Shown one piece after another: positions 25,356 through 32,963 of a DNA stretch of 64,000 nucleotides (the stretch's first letter is position 1; every line of letters begins with the position of its first letter). Source of the stretch: Saccharothrix sp. NRRL B-16314. Its GTDB lineage: Bacteria; Actinomycetota; Actinomycetes; Mycobacteriales; Pseudonocardiaceae. The stretch is taken from assembly GCF_000716595.1 (NCBI RefSeq), contig NZ_JNXC01000008.1, positions 261,822-325,821 of the forward strand, read 5' to 3'. The notes below the pieces were generated by a model that made no database searches, had not been told where the DNA came from, and saw only the letters and a program-made list of their open reading frames with translations. The translations under genes were made by a program, and so were the position numbers.

Positions 25356-25996
25356 GCTGTCAACCACGCCTAGCACGGAGGTCGCGCACGTGAGCCCTGC
25401 CCGACTCGTGATGCCACCCGACGCCCTGCCCTTCGGGGCTGTTCACGGCGCGCTGCCGTTGCCAGCCGGGTTCTCCGCCTGCTGGACACCCAGAGCGCTT
25501 GGGACGGGAATCCCGCCTACATCGGTGGGCTCGTCCTGGCCGCCACCGCGCAGACGCCGGCAGGTCCGATGGTCGAGGTACGGCCGTAGAACGCAAACCG
25601 CGCCCTGACCTCCGCAGCAGGTGCGTGCCGGGATTGACCCGCAGACGCTGTAAGCGTGATCCTCGACCTGCCGTTCCGGAGGTCAGCCGAGGTCGATGTC
25701 ACTGCACAGGAAGTGCTTCTGTCCATGTGCGACGCCTTCCAGATCGCGACGAGGACGTGCCGTCCGGTGTAGCCGGAGGTGGGCGCGCTGGTTGACAACC
25801 GAATGGGCGATGACAGCCGCGCTCGGACAATTCCAGGTGACGGCTCGTAATTCACACTTTCCAGTGAACACGCGAATCGTTCGACCGGTCAGGTGCAGCC
25901 TCCGACATCATGGAACACCGTCACCGGGCACGGCCACAGGACGACGGCGCGATTCCATCCGATGTCCGGTCATCACTTTCGACGGGAGAAGGAAAC
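25356..25996. other. intergenic region with LPMO remnant
   Basis: About 640 bases between divergent operons. Apart from the lytic-polysaccharide-monooxygenase tail described separately I see no gene. The right end has GAGAAGGA before the EF-hand ATG. Confidence 0.5.
25683..25777 (-). pseudogene. C-terminal remnant of an AA10 lytic polysaccharide monooxygenase, frameshifted
   Basis: The minus strand reads SGYTGRHVLVAIWKASHMD, then, after restoring one missing base, QKHFLCSDIDLG and a TGA at 25685-25683. This is the typical end of chitin/cellulose-active AA10 monooxygenases (GRHV...W..SH.D...F..CSDI). The original was probably GACCAG, now GACAG. No upstream part of the enzyme, in particular no His-brace N-terminus, remains. 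A decayed gene. Confidence 0.7.
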
Positions 25997-26533
25997 ATGG
26001 AGCACCCCCAGGCAGCGCTGAGTCGGGTCGACCTCATCTTCACGTTGTTCGACGCCAACGGCTCCGGTGAGATCGAGGCGCACGACTTCGAGGTCATGGC
26101 CCGCCGGGTGGTCGAGGCCGCGCCGCAGTCCGACGCGGCGGCGAAGGCGGCGATGACCGCGGCGTTCCACCGCTACTGGAAGACCCTCGCCGAGCACCTG
26201 GACGACGACCGCAACGGCCGTGTCGACCGGGAGGAGTACGAGGACAGCGTGTTGTCACCCGAACGGTTCGAATCCACGATCGACGAGTTCGCGCGGTCGC
26301 TGGCCCGGTTGGGTGACCCGGACGGTGACGGCCTGATCGAGCGGCAGGTGTTCACCGCGCTGATGACCGCCATCGGGTTCGAACAGCAGAACATCGACGC
26401 GCTCTTCGCCGCCCTGGAGCCCGACCGGGACGACCGGATCTCCGTGTCGAACTGGGTGATCAGCATCAAAGACTTCTACCAACCGGACGCGGCGGGCATC
26501 CCGGGCGACCGCCTGGTGCCGAGCGCCGGATGA
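25997..26533 (+). CDS. EF-hand calcium-binding protein
   Basis: A 178-residue calerythrin-like protein with four EF-hand positions. EF1 (DANGSGEIEAHD) and EF2 (DDDRNGRVDREE) have complete 12-residue loops. EF3 (DPDGDGLIERQV) lacks the acidic residue 12. EF4 (EPDRDDRISVSN) is degenerate. Two or three calcium sites are therefore expected. AAGGA precedes the ATG. Its stop overlaps the start of the isopropylmalate-dehydrogenase-like gene (ATGA), so it heads a four-gene coupled operon of small-molecule enzymes. Calcium sensing or a structural/solubility role for a partner enzyme are possible; neither is shown. Confidence 0.92.
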   Translation: MEHPQAALSRVDLIFTLFDANGSGEIEAHDFEVMARRVVEAAPQSDAAAKAAMTAAFHRYWKTLAEHLDDDRNGRVDREEYEDSVLSPERFESTIDEFARSLARLGDPDGDGLIERQVFTALMTAIGFEQQNIDALFAALEPDRDDRISVSNWVISIKDFYQPDAAGIPGDRLVPSAG

Positions 26534-27624
26534 CGGTGGAAGTCGGGCTCGCCGTAGGACGGGGCACCGGCCCCGAGTTGGCAGCCGTCTTCGAACGAGT
26601 GGTGGACCGACTCGGGCATCTGCACGGCGTCGCGCCGGCCATCACCCGCTCACCCCGCGTCTACCACTCCTACTTCTCGCTGCGCGCCGAAGCCGACGGG
26701 ATCGGGGACATGCGCCGGCTGACCGAGGACGACGCGGGGCACTACGAGCGGTTCTGCCGGACGCTTGCCCGGCGCGGCGCCGCCGCGGTGTTCCGCACGG
26801 CCGTCAACGCGCAGTCGCTGTACCTGGTCAGGCAGCGGTTGCGGGCGGTGAAGGTCGACGTCATCTCGGCACCCGGGTCGTCGCCCGACGCGGCGTTGCT
26901 GCTGGTCCGGGACGAAGCCCAGGGCTTCTACACCGGGGAGAACCGGCACACGCCGGGTGTGCTCACCCGCACGATGCAGTTCAGCCGGGAGGTCACCGAC
27001 GACGTCATCGCCCACGCCCTGACACGAGCGCGGCAGCAGTGGCCGGACGGCGGCGCCGACCGGATCGTCATGGCCTACAAGCACCACCTGCTCGACGGCG
27101 CGTTCGACGACTGGGTGCACGCCGCGGCCGAACGCCACCGGGTGCGGATCGAGCTGAGCCAACCCGACACCGTGAACAGGAACCTGATCCAGCACGGGTT
27201 ACCCGGGCGGACCGTCGTCGTGGCCGGCAACGAGTGGGGCGACATCATGCACGTCGTCCTGCTGGACCGCTACGGCGCGGACAAGCAGGAGAACCGCTGC
27301 ACCGAGAACGCCTACCTGCACCCCGACCTGGCTGGGCTGGTGGAGTACCAGACCGTGCACGGCTCCGCCGACGACTTGGCCGGTCGCGACACCGTCAACC
27401 CGGTGGCCACCGTGCGGGCCGCGGCGGCCGTCGTCGAACGGCACTGCGACGGCGCGGGCGCGATCGAGTCGACGGAACGAGCACTCGCCGCCGTGACCGC
27501 CCGCGGCGTGCTCACCCCCGACCTCGGCGGTCGGCACTCGACCACGGCCGTGGTCGACGCGCTGTTCGCCGAACTGCCCCACCGCCGCATCGGGCGGTCG
27601 GCGAGGCTGGAGGCAGGTTCGTGA
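26530..27624 (+). CDS. isopropylmalate/isocitrate dehydrogenase-like enzyme, diverged
   Basis: A 364-residue member of the beta-decarboxylating dehydrogenase superfamily. VGLAVGRGTGPEL at the N-terminus corresponds to the family GDGIGPE turn; DEAQGFYTGENR aligns with the substrate loop; AYKHHLLDGAFDDW contains the conserved Lys; VEYQTVHGSADDLAGRDTVNPVATVRAAAAVVERH is the NAD-site signature. The metal-site motif usually written GDILSD reads GDIMHV here, so one acidic ligand is lost. Residues around it (LLDRYGADKQENRCTENAYL) are also unlike LeuB. It may act on a different acid or not be a decarboxylating dehydrogenase at all. Overlaps its neighbours on both sides. Confidence 0.82.
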   Translation: MTVEVGLAVGRGTGPELAAVFERVVDRLGHLHGVAPAITRSPRVYHSYFSLRAEADGIGDMRRLTEDDAGHYERFCRTLARRGAAAVFRTAVNAQSLYLVRQRLRAVKVDVISAPGSSPDAALLLVRDEAQGFYTGENRHTPGVLTRTMQFSREVTDDVIAHALTRARQQWPDGGADRIVMAYKHHLLDGAFDDWVHAAAERHRVRIELSQPDTVNRNLIQHGLPGRTVVVAGNEWGDIMHVVLLDRYGADKQENRCTENAYLHPDLAGLVEYQTVHGSADDLAGRDTVNPVATVRAAAAVVERHCDGAGAIESTERALAAVTARGVLTPDLGGRHSTTAVVDALFAELPHRRIGRSARLEAGS

Positions 27625-28250
27625 CCAGGACGGCCTTGATCGTCGTGGACCTGCAGAACGACTTCTGCACCGGACCGGTCGCCACCGCCAGGTACGCCAA
27701 GGACCCCGCACGGCTGGACGCGGTGACGACCAACACCGCACGCGCGGTCGACCTGGCGCGGGACCGCGGCACCGAGGTGGTGTTCGTCCGCTTCGTCGGC
27801 GACGTCGAGCACCAGGGCCCGAGTTGGCGACGCCGCAACGAACGCAATGGTCGGGCACCGACTTGTCGTGAGGGCACGTGGGGTGCGGAGTTCTGCGGGG
27901 TCACCCCGGCGCCGGACGAGCTCGTGGTCACCAAGCACGCGTGCTTCGACGCGTTCCTGACCTCCGGCTTCGAACACCACCTGCGGCAGCGCGGCATCGA
28001 GCACCTGGTGTTCGCCGGCGTGTACGCGGACGTGTGCGTGGACTCGACCGCCCGTACTGCCTTCCAGAAGGGTTGGCACATCACGCTTTTGGTCGACTGC
28101 ACCACCAGCCTGCTGCAGCGCGACGAGGACACCGTGCGGTTCATGGCTGAGTTGTACGGGGCCCGCACCACCACCCACGACCGCCCCGACACGTGGTGCG
28201 ATCCCCTCGGACGAGAGGACGAGCGGTGGTCGGTGACGGCGTCACCCTGA
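27621..28250 (+). CDS. isochorismatase-like cysteine hydrolase
   Basis: A 209-residue isochorismatase-fold hydrolase. Catalytic triad visible: D10 (ALIVVDLQNDF), K105 (VVTKHACFDAF) and C139 (GVYADVCVDSTARTAFQKG). With Cys present it should be an amidase or nicotinamidase-type hydrolase rather than a true isochorismatase, which lacks the Cys. GTG start in a GTGA overlap with the preceding dehydrogenase-like gene; GGAGG upstream. Substrate presumably an amide or imide made by the module. Confidence 0.9.
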   Translation: MTRTALIVVDLQNDFCTGPVATARYAKDPARLDAVTTNTARAVDLARDRGTEVVFVRFVGDVEHQGPSWRRRNERNGRAPTCREGTWGAEFCGVTPAPDELVVTKHACFDAFLTSGFEHHLRQRGIEHLVFAGVYADVCVDSTARTAFQKGWHITLLVDCTTSLLQRDEDTVRFMAELYGARTTTHDRPDTWCDPLGREDERWSVTASP

Positions 28251-29074
28251 CCGCGCTCATGATCGCGGCAGCACGCGCGATCGAAACCCACCGTCCGGAC
28301 TCGTTGGCCCGCGACGACTCCGCCGAGCACTTCGTGCGAGCCGCACCGGCGTCCGCGAACTGGCCCGTGCACCCGCGCGACGTCCCGGACGGCGAGGCGA
28401 ACCCCCTGTGGGGCAGGCTCGCCCGGTACTTCGGGCTGCGCACCAGGATGCTGGACGACGTCGTGCTCGCCGCGGGCAACCGCCAAGCCGTGCTGCTCGG
28501 CGCAGGCCTGGACGCCAGGGCCTTTCGCCTCGACTGGCCACCGGACTCCGTCGTGTTCGAACTCGACCAGGCCCCGGTGCTGGCGTTCAAACAACAGGTG
28601 CTGGACAGCCTCGGAGCACACCCGCGCGTCACCCGCCGCCCGGTGACCGCGGACCTCCGCGACGACTGGGCGCGACTACTGCCCGGCTTTCAACCGGGCG
28701 AACCCACGACCTGGCTGGCCGAAGGCCTGCTGCTGTACCTGCCCGCGGACGCCGAACGCCGCCTGATCGACACGGTGGACCGGCTGTCCGCACCCGGCAG
28801 CACCCTGGCCTACGAAGTCAAACTGATCCGGGAACACCCCGCGGTGCGCGACAGCCCCGTCTACACCTCGACCAAAGCCCAGACCGGCATCGACCTGCTC
28901 GCCCTGTTCGACGACGAACCCCGACCCGACTCGGTCGCCGACCTCACCGCCCGCGGCTGGACCACCCGGGTCCACACCCCGTTCGACTTCACCCACCACC
29001 ACGGACGCGGACCACTCCCCGAACCGTACGACGCCCTGGCCGCCAACCGCTGGGTAACCGCCACGAAACCGTGA
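28226..29074 (+). CDS. SAM-dependent methyltransferase (LCMT/TIGR00027 family)
   Basis: A 282-residue methyltransferase of the leucine-carboxyl-methyltransferase-like group common in actinomycetes (TIGR00027). Motif I is QAVLLGAGLDARAFRL, then the acidic VVFELDQAPVLAFKQQ and LAEGLLLYLPADAERRLIDTV. Members methylate carboxylates or hydroxyls of small molecules. GTG start at 28226 with AGAGGA upstream, overlapping the hydrolase stop by 25 bases. Last gene of the four-gene EF-hand module. Confidence 0.9.
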   Translation: MVGDGVTLTALMIAAARAIETHRPDSLARDDSAEHFVRAAPASANWPVHPRDVPDGEANPLWGRLARYFGLRTRMLDDVVLAAGNRQAVLLGAGLDARAFRLDWPPDSVVFELDQAPVLAFKQQVLDSLGAHPRVTRRPVTADLRDDWARLLPGFQPGEPTTWLAEGLLLYLPADAERRLIDTVDRLSAPGSTLAYEVKLIREHPAVRDSPVYTSTKAQTGIDLLALFDDEPRPDSVADLTARGWTTRVHTPFDFTHHHGRGPLPEPYDALAANRWVTATKP

Positions 29075-29214
29075 CCCGCCGTCACAACCGCGCGCGACCA
29101 GCCCGACTACACCCACCGACTCCCGTCTCTGTCTGGTGTGGACAGACATGCGACTATCAGCGCAGTAGCACTCGGAGATTGCACACCCGCACACGAACAG
29201 CGCCGGGGCCGGTC

Positions 29215-29859
29215 TCACACCCCCGCACTCGCTGGTGTGCCGCTGTTTGCATCTCGCCGTGTCGAAGGCGTACCGGCGATTGCCTGGTCGGAGTGCGGGC
29301 GGCGCAGCCCGGCCAAGAGGAGGGTGATGACGCCGTCGGCCTCGGCTCGCCAGTCAGGGCGGTCATGGGCCGCGCCGATGCCGTGCAGCGCCATCATGAC
29401 GGCGCCGGCGCCTACGTCGTCGCGGACAGCGCCTTCCCGCACGGCGGCGGCCACCAGGTCGGTGACAGCCTGCTCCAGCGCCCGGCTGCCCTCGGCGAGG
29501 ACGCTCGAACGGTCGGCCATGAGCGTAGCCAGCGTCCGGGCCAGGCCCTTGTGGGCGTCCATGTGGTCAACCATGCCGCGAAGGAAGGCCGTCAAAGCCT
29601 CCGACGCGGGCAGCGTGGCCTGTAGGCGGCGGGCGCGGTCGCACAGCGCGGCTACTTCCCCGTGGTAGACCGCTTCGGCCAACGCCTCTCGGGTCGGGAA
29701 GTGGCGGTACAGCGTGCCGGTGCCCACCCCGGCCAGGCGGGCGAAGTCATCGAAGCGCAGGTCGAAGAAGTCGCCGGTGTCGAAGACTTCCCTGGCCTTG
29801 GCGAGCAGGGCCTCTCGCTTGCGTCGGGCGTCGGCCCGCAGCGGCTTGTCGGCGGTCAT
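29215..29859 (-). CDS. TetR family transcriptional regulator
   Basis: A 214-residue TetR protein. The N-terminal helix-turn-helix reads RKREALLAKAREVFDTGDFFDLRFDDFARLAGVGTGTLYRHFPTREALAEAVYHGEV, followed by a helical ligand-binding domain with a C-terminal extension. GAGG precedes the ATG. The 90-base divergent gap to the ketopantoate-reductase-like gene holds two identical 15-bp operator candidates, one exactly between -35 and -10 of the divergent promoter, so it almost certainly represses that gene and probably itself. Confidence 0.95.
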   Translation of the reverse strand: MTADKPLRADARRKREALLAKAREVFDTGDFFDLRFDDFARLAGVGTGTLYRHFPTREALAEAVYHGEVAALCDRARRLQATLPASEALTAFLRGMVDHMDAHKGLARTLATLMADRSSVLAEGSRALEQAVTDLVAAAVREGAVRDDVGAGAVMMALHGIGAAHDRPDWRAEADGVITLLLAGLRRPHSDQAIAGTPSTRRDANSGTPASAGV

Positions 29860-29872
29860 GCGCTACCTCGCG

Positions 29873-29922
29873 TTGACAAATGGAGATGACCTCCATATTT
29901 TCGAAAGTGGAGATGACCTCCA
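29873..29922 (+). promoter_or_regulatory. sigma70-type promoter with two TetR operator copies
   Basis: TTGACA (29873-29878) and TATTTT (29896-29901) are separated by exactly 17 bases. TGGAGATGACCTCCA, an inverted repeat with TGGAG/CTCCA arms, fills the spacer (29881-29895) and is repeated identically at 29908-29922, near the expected start of transcription. Centre-to-centre distance is 27 bases. The promoter reads toward 29950. Confidence 0.88.
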
Positions 29923-29949
29923 GATCGATCGTACCCGACGAGGTGCAGC

Positions 29950-30915
29950 GTGAAGATCCTGATGTTCGGCCGAGGCGTGATCGCCACCGTTTACGGCTGG
30001 GCCCTGCAACAAGCGGGACATGACGTCGAGTTCTACGTCCGCCCCGGTCGCTCGGCGATGTACGGGGAAGCGATCGACCTCGACCTGCTCGACGCGCGGC
30101 ACCGGGTGCGGGGGCAGCGAGTCGTCCAGAAGTGGCCGGTGCGCTACCGCGAGGAACTGGAGCCCAACCACGACTTCGACCTGATCGTGCTGAGCGTGCC
30201 GCACCACCGCCTCACGGAGGCGGCGGCCTTCCTCGCACCGCGCGTCGGCCAGGCCACCGTCCTGGTCTTCGGCAACATCTGGGCCGAGCCGTCGGCCGCG
30301 ATCGACCCACTCCCCCTCGAACAGGTCGCGTGGGGCTTCCCCCAAGCCGGTGGCGGCTTCGGCGAGGACGGCGTGCTCCGCGGAACTCTGCTGCGGCCGG
30401 TCATCTTCGGCACCCTCGGCCGGCCCCCGACCGACCGTGAACAGGCCGTGCGCCAGGTGTTCCGCGAAGCCGGGCTCCGACCGCGGGAGCGACCCGACTT
30501 CCGCGGCTGGCTGTGGATCCACTTCCTGGCGAACGCCGGCCTGCACGCGCAGGGCCTACGGCTGGGGTCGTTGTCCAAGCTGGCCGGGGCGACGGGCGAC
30601 TTGCGCGAGGCACTGCTGATCAGCCGCGAACTCCTGCCACTCCTGGAAGCGCGAGGCCTCGACCTGGGACGTCACCGGCGCGACGGGCTGCTGTTCCGGG
30701 CGCCCACCTGGCTGACAGCCCGCGTGCTGGCCTGGCTGACCACTCACGTCGCGCCGGTGCGCGTGAACTTCGAGGCGCATTCCGATCCCGAGGCCCAGGA
30801 GCCGCGGGAGATCTGCCGGGACGTGCTGGCGGAAGCACGACGGTTGGGCGTCGCGGCACCGCGACTGGAAGCGGCGGAACCGAACTTCGCCCGCGAGGGG
30901 ACGGGTCGCGTCTGA
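29950..30915 (+). CDS. ketopantoate reductase (PanE/ApbA)-like protein
   Basis: A 321-residue NADP-dependent reductase-like protein. MKILMFGRGVIATVYGWALQQAGHDVEFYVRPGR is the PanE Rossmann motif; FDLIVLSVPHHRL and a C-terminal helical domain (WIHFLANAGLHAQGL) follow. The usual catalytic Lys/Asn context of true ketopantoate reductase (K...N...) is not obvious, and the repressor control suggests an inducible, detoxifying or secondary role rather than pantothenate synthesis. GTG start; GAGG nine bases upstream. Driven by the operator-loaded promoter just upstream. Confidence 0.82.
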   Translation: MKILMFGRGVIATVYGWALQQAGHDVEFYVRPGRSAMYGEAIDLDLLDARHRVRGQRVVQKWPVRYREELEPNHDFDLIVLSVPHHRLTEAAAFLAPRVGQATVLVFGNIWAEPSAAIDPLPLEQVAWGFPQAGGGFGEDGVLRGTLLRPVIFGTLGRPPTDREQAVRQVFREAGLRPRERPDFRGWLWIHFLANAGLHAQGLRLGSLSKLAGATGDLREALLISRELLPLLEARGLDLGRHRRDGLLFRAPTWLTARVLAWLTTHVAPVRVNFEAHSDPEAQEPREICRDVLAEARRLGVAAPRLEAAEPNFAREGTGRV

Positions 30916-31060
30916 ACCCGGGAAACACCGGCGTGGAAGCAAGTCGGCGAGTGCCGGCCCAAGCGAGCCGGGATCACGCCACCTCGCGAGGCCCGGACAA
31001 CCCGCACCCGCAGGGGTCGGCAGTTGCTCCATGCCGGTGCTTGTTCACCCGATCACCAGC

Positions 31061-31090
31061 TTGCCGGGTGAAATGTCCACCCAATATGTT
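31061..31090 (+). promoter_or_regulatory. promoter for the small ORF and LLM oxidoreductase
   Basis: TTGCCG (31061-31066) and TATGTT (31085-31090) with an 18-base spacer, 36 bases upstream of the small open reading frame. Confidence 0.5.
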
Positions 31091-31126
31091 TCGTTAGCCG
31101 TGATCGGCCGTCACGCGGAGGCCCGG

Positions 31127-31222
31127 ATGACCGACCCGCGGCCGTCGTCCCCGCACCGGTGGCCGGTGCCTCCCGGCGCGCGTGCCGGCGACGCCGTCGA
31201 GTCCACCACCTCCGAAAGGTGA
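31127..31222 (+). CDS. putative 31-residue leader peptide or small protein
   Basis: ATG at 31127 with GGAGG five bases upstream, stop at 31220-31222, only five bases before the next gene's TTG. The peptide begins MTDPRPSSPHRW, is rich in Pro, Ser and Arg and has no hydrophobic segment. Its end overlaps the ribosome site of the LLM oxidoreductase gene, so translation of the two would be coupled. Could be a regulatory upstream ORF, a real small protein, or chance. Confidence 0.4.
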   Translation: MTDPRPSSPHRWPVPPGARAGDAVESTTSER

Positions 31223-31227
31223 GTGCC

Positions 31228-32289
31228 TTGCGCTTCAGCTTCGTGATGTTGCCCGACTACCCGCTGGACGACACGATCGAGTCCATCAAACTCGCCGACG
31301 AGCTGGGCTACTACGGGTGCTACGCGGCGGACGAGACGTGGCACAAGGACCTCTGGCAGTTGTTCGCCGCGGCGGCGGACAAGACGAAGAACATCCGTTT
31401 CGGCCCGAGCCTGTCCGCGGTGACGCTGCGCGAGCCGTCGCTGATCGCCCAGGCGACGGCCACCCTGGACGAACTGACCGGTGGGCGCGCGGAGTGCGTG
31501 CTGGGCTCGGGCAACTTCGGCCTGCTCGCCCAGTACGGCATCGACTGGGCGAAGACGAAACCGTTGTCACGCCTCAAAGAGGCACACCACGTGGTGCGGA
31601 CGATCCTCGACGAGGGCGCGATCAGCTACGAGGGCGAGTTCTTCCGCTACAGCGGGCTTTTCACGTTCGCACGGCCCGTACAGGACCACGTCCCGGTCAA
31701 GTTGGGTGCGATGCGCGGCCCGAAGTCGTTCCAGGCGGCGGGCGAGCTGACCGACGGCGTGCACCACGCCCTGAGCTACACCAAGCGCGCTTACGAGTAC
31801 ATGGTCGAGAACGTGCGGATCGGCGCCGAGCGGGCCGGCCGCGACGCGTCCACATTGGACCTCGGCGCTTGGGTCGTGTTCGCCACCGGTCCGGACTCCC
31901 GTGCCGCGAAGGACGCCGCACGCGCGATGGTCGGCCTGTACGCGTCCTCGATGCCGACCGAGCAGCTGGAGCGCAACGACGTCGACCCGGCGTCGCTGAC
32001 CGACATCATCGCCGCCGTAGCCGAGGGCAGGGTGGATCGCGCGTTCGAGCTGACCCCGCCTTCGCTGGCCGACAAGCTCTCGATCGCGGGCACACCCGAG
32101 GAGTGCGCGGAGAAGATCCGGACGGAGATCGCGTCGACCGGCGTCAACCACATGGTCCTCGCCATCACCGACGCCGCGCTGGTGAAGGCGTTCTCGGGTA
32201 TGGACCTACCCGGCGTCGCCACGATGCGCGAGCAACTCCGACTCGTCCACGACCACGTGATGCCCGTCTTCACCGCGCAACCCGCGTAA
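31228..32289 (+). CDS. LLM-class F420/flavin-dependent oxidoreductase
   Basis: A 353-residue luciferase-like (LLM) enzyme with the bacterial-luciferase TIM-barrel pattern: RFSFVMLPDYPLDDTIESIKLADELGYYGCYAADE, IRFGPSLSAVTLREPSLIAQATATLDELTGGRAECVLGSGN, then VPVKLGAMRGPKSFQAAGELTDGV. It resembles F420-dependent methylene-tetrahydromethanopterin-reductase-like enzymes of actinomycetes. TTG start with AAGGTGAG five bases upstream. Substrate unknown. Confidence 0.9.
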   Translation: MRFSFVMLPDYPLDDTIESIKLADELGYYGCYAADETWHKDLWQLFAAAADKTKNIRFGPSLSAVTLREPSLIAQATATLDELTGGRAECVLGSGNFGLLAQYGIDWAKTKPLSRLKEAHHVVRTILDEGAISYEGEFFRYSGLFTFARPVQDHVPVKLGAMRGPKSFQAAGELTDGVHHALSYTKRAYEYMVENVRIGAERAGRDASTLDLGAWVVFATGPDSRAAKDAARAMVGLYASSMPTEQLERNDVDPASLTDIIAAVAEGRVDRAFELTPPSLADKLSIAGTPEECAEKIRTEIASTGVNHMVLAITDAALVKAFSGMDLPGVATMREQLRLVHDHVMPVFTAQPA

Positions 32290-32406
32290 CACCACACCCG
32301 AACGCGCGGTACCGCTGGGGATCGCAGGCAGGGTCGAGCATGCTGTGGCGACCCCGCCGCGCTCCCCCTGCCGGCACTCGATCCCAGCCGGTCATCCGGG
32401 ACCACG

Positions 32407-32871
32407 TCACGCCGGTAGCTCCCGTGGTGGCCCGCCGACGCCGCGCAGCGGGAGCGTCTGGCTGTAGACGATGCTGGTCGTCGTGGTGCCGAGCCCGGTC
32501 AGCTCGTTCACGACCAGCTCCAGGTGCTGCATGGACGTGGCAGCGATCTTGATCGTGTAGCAGTCCTCGCCGGTGGTGCGCAGGCACTCCAGGAACTCGG
32601 GGCGTTCGGCGAGCAGCCGGTGCAGCGGCTGGTGCTGGTTGCCGGGGTACTTCAGCCGCACGACCGCGAGCACCCCGAACCCCACCCGGTCGAGGTCGAC
32701 GGTGGCCCGGTAGCCGGTGATGATCCCCGCGTTCTCCATCCGCTTGACCCGCTCGGTCACGGCCGACGCGCTCAGCTTCACCCGCCGCCCCAGCTCGGTG
32801 AGCGCGACCCTGCCGTCCTGCTGCAACTCCGCGAGGATCGCCCAGTCGGTCGCATCCAAAGTCTCGGTCAT
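32407..32871 (-). CDS. Lrp/AsnC family transcriptional regulator
   Basis: A 154-residue Lrp protein: N-terminal helix-turn-helix (LDATDWAILAELQQDGRVALTELGRRVKLSASAVTERVKRMENAGIITGYRATVD) and C-terminal RAM ligand-binding domain (VLAVVRLKYPG, CLRTTGEDCYTIKIAATSMQHLELVVNEL). Divergent from an LLM oxidoreductase/deaminase operon, with an inverted repeat between them, so it likely regulates that operon in response to an amino acid or a related metabolite. Confidence 0.94.
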   Translation of the reverse strand: MTETLDATDWAILAELQQDGRVALTELGRRVKLSASAVTERVKRMENAGIITGYRATVDLDRVGFGVLAVVRLKYPGNQHQPLHRLLAERPEFLECLRTTGEDCYTIKIAATSMQHLELVVNELTGLGTTTTSIVYSQTLPLRGVGGPPRELPA

Positions 32872-32890
32872 CTCGGCAATCTACCGTGAG

Positions 32891-32922
32891 ATCCACGGCG
32901 AACACCATGCAATGCCGTGGAT
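32891..32922. promoter_or_regulatory. inverted repeat in the Lrp divergent promoter
   Basis: ATCCACGG (32891-32898) and CCGTGGAT (32915-32922) form a perfect 8-bp inverted repeat with a 16-base gap, between the Lrp and LLM gene starts. Candidate Lrp site. TAGTCT at 32952-32957, six bases before the LLM ATG, is a likely -10 box of a leaderless transcript. Confidence 0.6.
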
Positions 32923-32963
32923 AGTCTCTTCACCAACCGTCCTCACCCACATAGTCTTGAGGC

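Noticed and set aside
26265..26280. GGTTCGAATCC-like sequence suggesting a tRNA T-loop
   Set aside because: It lies within the EF-hand coding sequence and no acceptor or anticodon stems can be formed around it.
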